28,148 nucleotides of DNA from a bacterium (GCA_021817025.1 JAKAWF010000010.1:1-28148), one strand, 5' to 3'. Numbered from the stretch's first letter, positions 9,282-17,284 are shown. The notes: a model not told the origin generated them from the letters alone. Program-made: numbers and translations.

Positions 9282-10685
9282 TCAGGGCTCGCTTCCGGTC
9301 GCCGGCTGGGCTTCCGCCGCCGGGCGGGAACCGGTCATGCGCGTCGAGGCGTAGTAGAGGATCCCGGCCAGGAAGAAGCCGACGATCCAGGCGATGTCCC
9401 CTCCCCCCAGCGCCTTTGCGATCGGGCCCTCATACAAGGACGAGTCCACGAACGGGAGCTCGACCAGGATCGTGAGCACGTAGATTCCGATCGCAGTCCA
9501 GTTGAAGCGGCCGTAGATGCCGTCGACCTTGAAGATGGCCTCGATGTCGTAGTGACCGTGGCGGGCCAGGTAGTAGTCGGTCAGGTTGATAGCTGTCCAG
9601 GGGATGAGGAAGTAGAGCAGGAAGACCACGAAGTTGGTGAGGTTGGTGAGGAAGTTGGCGCTGGCCGCGATCGCGATGATGGTGCCTATGATCGCCACCA
9701 GCGTGGTCGCCACGATCCGGCTGCGCACCCCAGCTGCCAGTGTGCCCGAAGGCGAGAGGCTCGTGAACGCGGTCAGGAACGCTCCGTAGAGGTTCTCCAG
9801 GTTGGCCGCGAACACTCCCAGCACTATCACCACCAGGAAGAGCCAGCTCACCTGCGGGAAGAGGCCGGCCAGGTAGGCAGGGGCGTTGCTGGAGATCTGG
9901 CTCTCGGCGACCAAGGCAGCCAGGGCTCCCACGATCATCACAAAGCACGCTCCCACCGCCGAGCCCAGGTACGTGAACCAGAAGGTTCTTGCCGAGCTGG
10001 TCGCCCGGGGCAGGTAGCGGGAGTAGTCGGAGACGTAGGGGGCCCAGGTTATCTGCCAGGCGGCGAAGATTGAGATCACCAAGAGCACGGTGCCCGGGGT
10101 CACGCTGGACTTGGGTGCGTGGGCTGGGAGCATCCCTGCCAGCTTCACAAAGAGGGCCAGGAACACAACCAGGGAGAGCACTGAAACCACCCGGTCGTAG
10201 GCATGGAAGAGGTCATAGCCCACCCAGGTGATCAGCAGCACCACGCCGTCGGCGATCACGATGCCCACGGGCGTGGAGACGTGCAGAAGTCCGGCGATGG
10301 CCTGCCCGCCGAGGACGCCGCTGCTGACGAAGAAGCCGACGTACATCAGCAGCACCACCACCACCGGCAGGGTCGCTCCGAACATCCCGAACTGGGCCCG
10401 GCTCTGGATCATCTGCGGGACTCCCAGCTTGGGACCCTGGATGGAGTGATATGCCATGAACAGACCGCCCAGCAGATTGCCGACGAGGATGGTGATGATT
10501 GCCCAGGGGAGGTTGAGGCCGAGGACCACCGCCAGGGCGCCGACCGCCACCGCTGTGATCTGGACATTGCTGGCGAACCACAGGGTGAGCAGAGTATTGG
10601 GGTGGCCGTGACGTTCCTCGTCAGGAATGTAGTCGATCGACCTCTGCTCCAGGCTGATGCCACCGGCTCTTGGGGTGCTGCTCAT
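9282..10685 (-). CDS. NCS1-family nucleobase/hydantoin-type permease
   Basis: Inner-membrane symporter of the purine-cytosine permease family, 467 aa with about 12 hydrophobic segments. The signature GPKLGVPQMIQSRAQFG (about residues 85-101) is the substrate/cation-site helix region of NCS1 proteins. WQITWAPYVSDYSRYLP and the late INLTDYYLARHGHYDI are also family hallmarks. NCS1 members import cytosine, allantoin, hydantoins, thiamine or similar heterocycles. This one lies upstream of the hut operon on the same strand, and its promoter matches the gntR promoter, so an imidazole-ring compound is a sensible candidate. Histidine operons more often carry HutT/HutM-type or ABC transporters. ATG start at 10685 is preceded by GAGGGGAG. 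The C-terminal tail is hydrophilic. Substrate is not known. Confidence 0.88.
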   Translation of the reverse strand: MSSTPRAGGISLEQRSIDYIPDEERHGHPNTLLTLWFASNVQITAVAVGALAVVLGLNLPWAIITILVGNLLGGLFMAYHSIQGPKLGVPQMIQSRAQFGMFGATLPVVVVLLMYVGFFVSSGVLGGQAIAGLLHVSTPVGIVIADGVVLLITWVGYDLFHAYDRVVSVLSLVVFLALFVKLAGMLPAHAPKSSVTPGTVLLVISIFAAWQITWAPYVSDYSRYLPRATSSARTFWFTYLGSAVGACFVMIVGALAALVAESQISSNAPAYLAGLFPQVSWLFLVVIVLGVFAANLENLYGAFLTAFTSLSPSGTLAAGVRSRIVATTLVAIIGTIIAIAASANFLTNLTNFVVFLLYFLIPWTAINLTDYYLARHGHYDIEAIFKVDGIYGRFNWTAIGIYVLTILVELPFVDSSLYEGPIAKALGGGDIAWIVGFFLAGILYYASTRMTGSRPAAEAQPATGSEP

Positions 10686-10869
10686 TACCTACGGTCTCCC
10701 CTCATGTTGGTTTCTGATGGTTCCGCTGTCCGCCTCTCGCTGGCTCGGTTGACCCATTCTTCCCGACCCGGGGTCCCGCTGCGCTCCATCCCAGATGCTG
10801 CCATGTCCCTCCGCTGTCGAGCCTGACATCGGGGGTTGAATGGCCGGCTTCCCCGCCAGCATGACGCGA

Positions 10870-10913
10870 ACTGTAGCTGGTCTAAAACCTAACGTCAAGG
10901 GCCAAAAGTCAAA
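10870..10913 (-). promoter_or_regulatory. Promoter of the permease with shared upstream box
   Basis: On the minus strand: TTGACG (-35, 10893-10898), 17-base spacer, TACAGT (-10, 10870-10875). Five bases upstream of the -35 is TTTGACTTTT (10904-10913). The element is repeated at 15494-15537 with the same spacings. Predicted transcription start is near 10863, giving a leader of about 178 nt before the permease ATG. That leader (10686-10862) holds no riboswitch I recognise. The TTGAC-N9-TTGAC direct repeat may be the operator of the GntR regulator at 14705-15472. Confidence 0.65.
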
Positions 10914-11050
10914 TGTCTTCCATGATCAATCCGGGTCGGAGCGCAGTTGTCCGGCGGGGCCTCGCATATTCGGGGACACGGGGGCGAGCAGAGGCTGGTG
11001 GCGCACTCGGGGCTGGGCACGTCCCAGTGCGTCCGCGTCCGCTACGGCTC

Positions 11051-12094
11051 GTGCCGTTGCGGCTCGGCGATCACCGTGGCACCTACCATGGAGAGGTGGC
11101 CAGAGACCTTGCCAAACTGAGCGAGCTGCTGGCCCTGCGCACTCGGGCCTGGCCGCTCGGCCACTGGTACTGGGGGGACGCGATCGCAGTCGACGGACTC
11201 CTGGCGGTCTCCCACGTGGATCCCGGATCGATCCGTGGCCATGTGCTGGAGCAGCTGCGCCGCTGGTTGAGATCGGTGCCGACGGGGTACCACGACGCTC
11301 TGGCGCCCGGCGCGGCCATCGCCCGTTTGGTGGCTGACGGGGAGTTGCCGGGGGCTGCGACGGAGCGCTTCTTGAGGGCGCTTGACCACCTCCCGAGCCT
11401 CTACGGATCGGTCCCGGCGCTGGAGCCGCACCTGTCCCCCTATCGCTTCGGCCTCTGCATCGACGCCGTCTACCATCTGCCTCCGGCACTGGCGGCAATA
11501 GGGGTCGGCCGCGCTGACCAGCGCCTTCTCACGAGGGCGGTGACAGTTGCCGTGGAGATGCTGGACACACTTCGGTGCCCCGGCGGCTGGGCGCACTGGT
11601 ACGACGTGGGCCGCGGCCGCAACAACGCGGTGCCGTGGAGCCGGGGAGTCGGCTGGGCGCTGCTGGGAGCTCTCGATACGCTCGGCTTTGCTCGCGGCCG
11701 AGTGAACGCCGACCGGCTCCGTGAGCTGGCCATGGAGATGCTCACCACCATGGGTGCCTGGCAGCAGGAGAGTGGCCACTGGGGCTCAGTGCTGGGCCGG
11801 GACGACTTGCCGCCCGAGAGCTCGGTCGCCGCGTTCTTCGTGGCGGCCCAGCTCCACCCTGAGACCACCTGGCCCACGGATTCCCGGCTGGTTGCCGCCG
11901 CGCAGGACGCCTTGCTGAGCTCGATCGCGGCGGACGGGACATACCGGGGAGTGAGCGCCGACGTGCTGCCCGATTGGAACCCCCTCAGCTACGAGCGCTT
12001 CGAGGTGGAGCCGTCGCCATGGGGGCAGGGCGTCGCCCTGCGAGCGCTGGGAGCGATGATGGCGGCGGAAGCTCTCCAAAGGACGGGAGCGTGA
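11051..12094 (+). CDS. GH88/GH105-like glycoside hydrolase (unsaturated uronyl hydrolase family)
   Basis: Probable (alpha/alpha)6-barrel hydrolase acting on unsaturated uronic acid residues released by polysaccharide lyases; role inferred from family. About 347 aa from GTG 11051, or 332 aa from GTG 11096; upstream codons show no homology, and neither start has a good ribosome-binding site. Family-like segments in order are WYWGDAIAVDGLL, YRFGLCIDAVYHLPPAL (candidate catalytic Asp), HWYDVGRGRNNAVPWSRGVG, GHWGSVLGRDDLPPESSVAAF and PWGQGVALRAL near the C-terminus. No signal peptide, so cytoplasmic. It diverges from the permease and converges on the aminotransferase. No lyase, transporter or sugar gene accompanies it, so its place between the two operons is unexplained. 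Confidence 0.65.
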   Translation: MPLRLGDHRGTYHGEVARDLAKLSELLALRTRAWPLGHWYWGDAIAVDGLLAVSHVDPGSIRGHVLEQLRRWLRSVPTGYHDALAPGAAIARLVADGELPGAATERFLRALDHLPSLYGSVPALEPHLSPYRFGLCIDAVYHLPPALAAIGVGRADQRLLTRAVTVAVEMLDTLRCPGGWAHWYDVGRGRNNAVPWSRGVGWALLGALDTLGFARGRVNADRLRELAMEMLTTMGAWQQESGHWGSVLGRDDLPPESSVAAFFVAAQLHPETTWPTDSRLVAAAQDALLSSIAADGTYRGVSADVLPDWNPLSYERFEVEPSPWGQGVALRALGAMMAAEALQRTGA

Positions 12095-12133
12095 CCAGCT
12101 CCCCACCGGGGGTACCGCCTCAGGGTTGTCGGG

Positions 12134-13231
12134 TCACAAGCTGTCCAGATTCGGGCGATAGCCCCTCGCGGCGGCCAGGAAGACATCGTTCTCAAAGGGA
12201 GTCCCGACGGTCACCCGGACGCCGTCCCCGCTGAAGCAGCGCACGCTGATCCCGGCTCTCGAGCACCACTGGGCGAAACCAGCCGACCCCGCCCCAAGTG
12301 GCAGCCAGAGGAAGTTGGCGGCCGAGGGGGGCACCTCAAAGTTCATGGCCAGCAGCTCCTGGCGCACCCTGCCCCGCTGGGCGACCGTAGTTTGCACCTG
12401 CGCGAAGAGCACCGCCTCCTGGTCCAGCGCGGCCAGGGCCGCCGCCTGCGCGGAGGCGGTGAGCGTGAACGGCAGCGCCACCGCCTCCAGGGACGCCAGG
12501 ATCTCGGGGTCGGCGGCGCACCAGCCAATCCGCATGCCGGCCAGCGCGTGGGCCTTGGAGAACGTCCTCAGCACCACCACGTTGGGCAGCCGCCGCGCCA
12601 GCCCGAGTCCCCGGGCGGCCCGCTCGCTGTCGGCGAACTCGCAGTACGCCTGATCCAAGATCAGAAGGCACTCGGGAGACAGGTCCCGGGCGAACTGCTC
12701 CAGGGTGTCCATGTCGACCGCCGTCCCGGTGGGGTTGTTGGGGTCCGCGAGCAGCACGGCCCGGGTGTCGGGCCTCGCCGCCGCGGCCAGCCGCTCAAGG
12801 TCGACGCGCTGATCGCGAAGGGGCACCGCGATCGGCTCTGCCCCAGCGGTCTGGACCAGGATCGGATAGGCCTCATACGAGCGCCACCCGTACACCACTG
12901 AGGTTCCCGCGCCAGTGAACCCGAGCAGCAGGTCGCGGAGAAGCTCAAGGGAGCCCCCGGAGACTCCCACCGCAGTCTCCGGGAGGCCGTGATGTTGGGC
13001 CAGCCGGACCCGGAGCTCCTCGCCCGAAGCCGGGTAGCGGTTGGCGGCCCCCGCCGCCTCGGCGATTGCTCGCGTAACCCCGGGAAGTACTGGATATGGG
13101 CACTCATTGGAACTCAGCTTGTAGCCCGGGGTGCCATCCGGGCGGATGGCCGGGCTGCCCGCGACATACCGGGGCAGGCTGGCGATCTGATCCCGCGGCC
13201 GGGGCGGGCGCCGCAACGGTGCCGCCGTCAC
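12134..13231 (-). CDS. HisC/Pat-type aminotransferase (histidinol-phosphate or aromatic/histidine aminotransferase)
   Basis: Fold-type I PLP aminotransferase, 365 aa. PLP residues are visible: ADPNNPTG (162-169), DQAY (D193, Y196), Schiff-base Lys226 in TFSKAHALAG, and Arg234 in MRIGW. The pattern VVYGWRSYEAYPILVQTAGAEPIAVPL resembles the actinobacterial HisC2/Pat branch, whose members use aromatic amino acids as well as histidinol phosphate. The GTG start at 13231 overlaps the stop of the FAD dehydrogenase gene by four bases, so the two are coupled. No other his biosynthesis genes are here. This and the partner dehydrogenase point to a catabolic or interconverting role, for example imidazolepyruvate with glutamate to histidine, rather than biosynthesis. 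The family is firm, the substrate inferred. Confidence 0.85.
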   Translation of the reverse strand: MTAAPLRRPPRPRDQIASLPRYVAGSPAIRPDGTPGYKLSSNECPYPVLPGVTRAIAEAAGAANRYPASGEELRVRLAQHHGLPETAVGVSGGSLELLRDLLLGFTGAGTSVVYGWRSYEAYPILVQTAGAEPIAVPLRDQRVDLERLAAAARPDTRAVLLADPNNPTGTAVDMDTLEQFARDLSPECLLILDQAYCEFADSERAARGLGLARRLPNVVVLRTFSKAHALAGMRIGWCAADPEILASLEAVALPFTLTASAQAAALAALDQEAVLFAQVQTTVAQRGRVRQELLAMNFEVPPSAANFLWLPLGAGSAGFAQWCSRAGISVRCFSGDGVRVTVGTPFENDVFLAAARGYRPNLDSL

Positions 13232-14625
13232 CGAGCGCCTGCCCTCAGCACCTTGCCCGGGTTGAGAATGCCCAGAGGATCCAGGGTCAGCTTGATCCGG
13301 CGCATCACGTCGACCCCGGCCGGATGCTCCTCCTCCAGGAAACGGAGCTTGCCGAGGCCGATGCCGTGCTCGCCGGTGCAGGTGCCGCCCATGGCGAGGG
13401 CGCGTTCGACCAGCCGCTGGTGGAGCGCGCCGGCGGCGGCGGCCTGGTCGGGGCACCCCGGCTCGAGCACGAAGGCGAGGTGAAAGTTCCCGTCCCCAAC
13501 ATGGCCGACGATGGGTGCCAGCACCCCGCTGCGCTCAATGTCGGCCTTGGTCTCCTCGATGCACGCGGCGAGAAGGGATATCGGGACGCAGACGTCGGTC
13601 GACCAGGTTTGGGCTCCGGGACGAAGGGCCTTGGCGGCGTAGAGCGCGTGGTGCCGGGCATCCCACAGGCGGCGACGCTCGGCGGGGGACTTGCTCCAAG
13701 TCAATTCCGAGCCGTGGCTCGCGACCACCCGAGCCGCCTCCTGGACCTGTTCGGCGACGCCTTGGGGTCCGCCGTGAAACTCGAGCATGAGGGTGGGGCA
13801 GACCGGGTGATGGAGACCGCTGTAGCGGTTCACGGCGTCCACCATCACCTCGTCCAGAAGCTCGATCCGGGCCACCGGGATCCCCAGCTGGATGATCTCG
13901 ATCACTGCGGTGACCGCTTGGTGCAGATCGGCCATGCTGCAGATGGCGGCCGCGACCGTCTCAGGCAGCGGATACACGCGCAGGGTGACCTTGGTGATGA
14001 CGCCCAGGGTGCCCTCAGAGCCGGTGAACAGTCGGGTGAGATCGTACCCAGCCGCCGACTTGCGCGCCCGGCCACCGGTGGTCAGCACCTCGCCGCTGGC
14101 GAGCACCACGGTCAGCCCCAGGGTGTTGGAGGCCATGGTCCCATAGCGAACCGCGTTGGTGCCGCTGGCACGGGTGGCAACCATCCCTCCAATGGTGGGA
14201 TTGGAACCGGGATCCACCGGGAAGAAGAGCCCATCGGGACCCAAAGTTGAGTTGAGCTGACTCAGCGTCACTCCCGCCTCCACGGTGGCGTCGAGGTCGG
14301 AGGGGCTCACCCGGAGGATCCGATTCATTGCCGAGAGATCGAGAGAGATGCCGTCGGCGCTGGGGATTGCCCCGCCCTCCAGCCCACTGCCCACACCGAA
14401 GGGGACGACCGGGACCCGGTGGCGCCTGCAGATCTCCAGCGCGGTCCGGACATCGGACTCCTCAACGCAACTGACCACCGCCCAGGGCAGGGCCGGAGAG
14501 TGGGGGGACTCGTCGTGGCTGTGCTGCTGCAGCGTCGCCTCGGACGTCGTGACCCGGTCACCCAGCTGGGCCCGGAGTTCGCGAACAACGAGGGCTGGGT
14601 CTGCCAGCGCGCTGGAATCGGTCAC
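13228..14625 (-). CDS. FAD-linked D-2-hydroxyacid dehydrogenase (GlcD/D-lactate dehydrogenase family)
   Basis: 465-aa flavoprotein of the vanillyl-alcohol-oxidase/PCMH superfamily, oxidising a D-2-hydroxy acid to the 2-keto acid. The FAD-binding N-terminal domain has VPVVPFGVGSGLEGG (71-85), FFPVDPGSNPTIGG and ASGTNAVRYGT. The FAD_oxidase_C half has GHVGDGNFHLAF and, near residue 430, CTGEHGIGLGK. Length matches single-chain GlcD/Dld proteins; no GlcE or GlcF partner is present. GTG start at 14625 lies 79 bases after gntR; the end overlaps the aminotransferase start by four bases. Together with the FMN enzyme at 7769-9028, the locus would oxidise both L and D hydroxy acids. Glycolate or D-lactate are the default substrates of the family; D-imidazolelactate is suggested only by context. 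Confidence 0.88.
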   Translation of the reverse strand: MTDSSALADPALVVRELRAQLGDRVTTSEATLQQHSHDESPHSPALPWAVVSCVEESDVRTALEICRRHRVPVVPFGVGSGLEGGAIPSADGISLDLSAMNRILRVSPSDLDATVEAGVTLSQLNSTLGPDGLFFPVDPGSNPTIGGMVATRASGTNAVRYGTMASNTLGLTVVLASGEVLTTGGRARKSAAGYDLTRLFTGSEGTLGVITKVTLRVYPLPETVAAAICSMADLHQAVTAVIEIIQLGIPVARIELLDEVMVDAVNRYSGLHHPVCPTLMLEFHGGPQGVAEQVQEAARVVASHGSELTWSKSPAERRRLWDARHHALYAAKALRPGAQTWSTDVCVPISLLAACIEETKADIERSGVLAPIVGHVGDGNFHLAFVLEPGCPDQAAAAGALHQRLVERALAMGGTCTGEHGIGLGKLRFLEEEHPAGVDVMRRIKLTLDPLGILNPGKVLRAGAR

Positions 14626-14704
14626 TGCGGGCCGGGCGTGGCGGATGAGTCCCGCTCAGGGGTTGGCCGGCCCCGCCGGTCGATCTCTGGAACCACTGGT
14701 GCCA

Positions 14705-15472
14705 TCAGCCCGCGGCCGCCGCATGGGCTGGGCGTTCGGCAGGACCCGCGGCGTCATTCATCCTCAGCATGGGCGCGACGCGTTCCACGGTCCACTCCAG
14801 CAGGCTCCGGGCCATGCGCTCCGCGTCCGCCCCGTCGCGGGCCGCGCAGGCTTCGAAGAAGGCCTGCTGGTGGTGGAAATCGTCGCGGGCGTTCATGCCC
14901 TGGGCCAGGGCCAGGCGGAAGTACCGCTCCGCCTGGCGGCGGTACGAGCGGATCTCCTGGAGCAGCCGTCGATGCCCGGCCGCCTCGTAGCAGATCTCAT
15001 GCATGGCCCACTCGACGTCCAGGTACGTGGGCAGGTCCCGGAGGTCGTCGTGATTGAGAGTGCCCAGGCGGTGAATGTTCTCTCGCATTCGCTGGATCTC
15101 GGCGTCGTCCAGCTGCGGCGCCCCGCGGCTGGCCGCGACGCTCTCCAGTCCCACTCGAACCGCGTAGATGTCCAGCAGGTCCTTGAGGGACAGGGGAGCG
15201 ACACTGGACCCCTTGCCCCGCTGGTGCACCACCAGCCCCTCCGCCCGGAGACGTTCGACGGCCACCCGCACCGGCGTGGTGCTGACCCCCAGGTCCGAGG
15301 CGAGGTCGTTCAGTCGCAGGGGAGAGCCCGGAGCCAACTGACGTAGTATCAACCGCCGCAGATGGGCATAGACCACATCGGTCACCGACGCCACCGGCAG
15401 AGCGGCCAGCTGCTCCATGCCGGGGACCAGTGCCTCTTCTTCAGTGGGCCGGCCGGTCAATTCGGGTGCCAT
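14705..15472 (-). CDS. GntR-family transcriptional regulator (FadR/FCD subfamily)
   Basis: 255 aa. The N-terminal winged helix (about 28-95) contains LRRLILRQLAPGSPLRLNDLASDLG and STTPVRVAVERLRAEGLV. The C-terminal all-helical FCD effector domain (about 100-230) has the Asp/His pattern of the metal or carboxylate pocket in LDVEWAMHEICYEAAGH and a later His in DDFHHQQAFFEACAARDG. FCD regulators usually sense organic acids such as lactate, glycolate or amino-acid derivatives. That suits a hydroxy-acid/keto-acid operon. It is first in the operon with the D-2-hydroxyacid dehydrogenase and aminotransferase. Its own promoter matches the permease promoter, so autoregulation and control of both units is likely. 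Confidence 0.9.
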   Translation of the reverse strand: MAPELTGRPTEEEALVPGMEQLAALPVASVTDVVYAHLRRLILRQLAPGSPLRLNDLASDLGVSTTPVRVAVERLRAEGLVVHQRGKGSSVAPLSLKDLLDIYAVRVGLESVAASRGAPQLDDAEIQRMRENIHRLGTLNHDDLRDLPTYLDVEWAMHEICYEAAGHRRLLQEIRSYRRQAERYFRLALAQGMNARDDFHHQQAFFEACAARDGADAERMARSLLEWTVERVAPMLRMNDAAGPAERPAHAAAAG

Positions 15473-15493
15473 GCTTTGGGGCTCACAGCAGCG

Positions 15494-15537
15494 ACTGTAC
15501 TCCGCAAAAAACTCTTCGTCAAGAGCAAAAAGTCAAA
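15494..15537 (-). promoter_or_regulatory. gntR promoter with shared upstream box
   Basis: On the minus strand: TTGACG (15517-15522), 17-base spacer, TACAGT (15494-15499), with TTTGACTTTT (15528-15537) five bases upstream of the -35. The predicted start point near 15487 leaves a leader of only about 15 nt before the gntR ATG. From the upstream box through the -35, 19 of 21 bases equal the permease promoter. A local inverted repeat CTCTT/AAGAG (15512-15516 with 15521-15525) overlaps the -35. Confidence 0.7.
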
Positions 15538-15572
15538 GATCCCCAGATGATTGAGAGGTCTTCCGCAGCCCA

Positions 15573-15588
15573 GGGGCGAGCTCGCCCC
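15573..15588. promoter_or_regulatory. Perfect 16-base palindrome between murE and gntR
   Basis: GGGGCGAGCTCGCCCC is fully self-complementary. It lies about 36 bases upstream of the gntR promoter box and about 200 bases downstream of murE. It could be an operator or a murE terminator stem; no T tract follows. The rest of 15589-15790 shows no supported feature. Confidence 0.3.
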
Positions 15589-15790
15589 GCCGGCCGCTGG
15601 TGGTCACGGGCACAGGCGGCGGATCAGCACCACCGCGGCCCGAACGAGAGCGCCTTGAACACGTCCGCTCCCGGCTGACCGACTTCATCCAGCCCCGGAG
15701 CGGTGCAGCCCCCGCTCGACCGTGGCAGGCTGGGTATCCGGGCCGGCCAGGACCAACAGCATGTCGAGGCGGAGATTCGTGCGCAGCCAC

Positions 15791-17284
15791 TCAATCCGCC
15801 GCCCTCCGGCCTCGCGCCCGCAGAGCCGCCTCGGCCACCGCTGTCTCGTCCCAGGGAATCGAGCCCGCGCTCAGCAAAATGCTGCGCTCGTGCCCCTTGC
15901 CGGCCAGCAGGACCGTGTCACCCGGCAGGGCGCTTTGGATGGCGAGCTGGATCGCCTCCGCCCGATCCGACCGGCGATGCAGGTTCTCCCCCTCCTCGGC
16001 TCCGACCTCCTCGGCGCCCCGGCAGATCTCGGCGATGATCGCCTCGGGATCCTCTCCCCGGGGATCCTCGCTGGTGACCACCACCTGGTCGGCGAGCCGG
16101 GCCGCGATCCTCCCCATCTCCGCCCGCTTGGCGCGATCCCGCTCCCCGGCGCTCCCCAACACCACCCAGAGGCGGGCGGGAGTCGCCGAGCGCAGCTCAT
16201 AGAGGATCAGGGTCAGAGCCGCCGGGGTGTGGGCGTAGTCGACGATCACGGAGAACGGTTGGCCCAGATCCACCGTCTCCATGCGGCCGGGAATGGCGGC
16301 CAGGTTGCCCAGCCCCTGAACCAGCTGCTCCAGGGGCTGGGCCATGAGCAGGCCGGCCGCCAGCGCCGCCAGCGCGTTGGCCACGTTCCAGCGCCCCGCC
16401 ATGCCCAGGCGGACCGCGGCCTCCCCCGCTGGTGTGATCGCCCGGAAGGTGAGCCGCGTCCCCTCCATCAGAGGGGGGCCGGCCCTCAGGTCGGCGTCAG
16501 CGCTGCCCGCTGCGCTGTAGGTCAGAACCCTCGCCGGGGACCTCTCCCGCAGCCGGCCGAAGGCCAGCGGATCGTCCCGGTTGAGCACGGCGAACCCACC
16601 TCCTCGCCGGGTGCGGTCGAGCAGCGAGGCCTTGGCTTCGAAATAGGCCTCCCAGGTCTTGTGGAAGTCGAGGTGCTCGTGGGTGATGTTGGTGAAGACC
16701 GCCCCCGCGAAGTCGATCTCGTCCAGGCGGTGGAGAGCCAGCCCGTGGGAGGTCGACTCCAGCGCCACCGCGCGGCAGCCCCGGTCCACCATGCGGCGCA
16801 GGCGGTCCTGGATCTCGGGAGCCTCAAGGGTCGTCTGGCGGGAGAGGTTGGGCTCGATCTCGTCCCCGATGCGGAAGTCGACGGTGGTCAGGCTTCCCAC
16901 TCGGCCCAGGCCGGGCGACAGAGCGGACCGGAGCATGGTGGTGGTGGACGTCTTGCCATCGGTGCCGGTCACCCCGATGACGGGGAGGGCCCGGGAGGGG
17001 TGGCCGTGAATGGCGGCCGCGAGCTGAGCCAGGGCGATCCGGGAGTCCGCCACCACCACCAGCCGTTCCTCAGGCACACCCTCGATCTGGTGCTCCACGA
17101 CTGCCGCCGGCGAGCCGCCGGCCAGGGCGGCCCGGACGAAGTCGTGGCCATCTCGGTGGACGCCGCGGATCGCCACGAAGATCTGGCCTGGCCCCGCCGA
17201 GCGGGAGTCGTAGATCACCCCTTCGGCCACGAGGTCGCCCGCGCCTGGAGGCCCCAAGGGGACGGAGAGTTCCGACCAACGCAT
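15791..17284 (-). CDS. murE: UDP-N-acetylmuramyl-tripeptide synthetase MurE
   Basis: Mur ligase that adds the third amino acid to UDP-MurNAc-dipeptide in the cytoplasm, with ATP. 497 aa from ATG 17284. P-loop GVTGTDGKTSTTTML starts at residue 104; TTLEAPEIQD and LESTSHGLALHR precede FTNITHEHLDFH. Lys218 in YFEAKASLL is the carbamylated Lys position, DYAHTPAAL is at 349-357, and GKGHE at 462-466. The third-residue specificity motif, DNPR in meso-DAP enzymes, reads EDPR at 406-409. The Arg favours a DAP enzyme, but the D-N to E-D change is unusual. The P-loop GTDGKT instead of GTNGKT is a second variation. The gene is not in a dcw cluster; it stands alone, divergent from an alcohol dehydrogenase, so a second MurE elsewhere is possible. 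Confidence 0.88.
   Translation of the reverse strand: MRWSELSVPLGPPGAGDLVAEGVIYDSRSAGPGQIFVAIRGVHRDGHDFVRAALAGGSPAAVVEHQIEGVPEERLVVVADSRIALAQLAAAIHGHPSRALPVIGVTGTDGKTSTTTMLRSALSPGLGRVGSLTTVDFRIGDEIEPNLSRQTTLEAPEIQDRLRRMVDRGCRAVALESTSHGLALHRLDEIDFAGAVFTNITHEHLDFHKTWEAYFEAKASLLDRTRRGGGFAVLNRDDPLAFGRLRERSPARVLTYSAAGSADADLRAGPPLMEGTRLTFRAITPAGEAAVRLGMAGRWNVANALAALAAGLLMAQPLEQLVQGLGNLAAIPGRMETVDLGQPFSVIVDYAHTPAALTLILYELRSATPARLWVVLGSAGERDRAKRAEMGRIAARLADQVVVTSEDPRGEDPEAIIAEICRGAEEVGAEEGENLHRRSDRAEAIQLAIQSALPGDTVLLAGKGHERSILLSAGSIPWDETAVAEAALRARGRRAAD

Noticed and set aside
10686..10869. Riboswitch in the permease leader
   Set aside because: The leader of about 178 nt would suit one, but I see none of the conserved cores of purine, TPP, preQ1 or guanidine riboswitches.
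12089..12139. GTGACC/GGTCAC inverted repeat between the convergent GH and aminotransferase genes as a terminator
   Set aside because: Arms of six bases are too far apart and lack a T tract.
15715..15792. Short minus-strand frame after murE containing TNLRLDMLLVLAG
   Set aside because: It looks somewhat protein-like, but no supported start, length or homology; treated as chance or a remnant.
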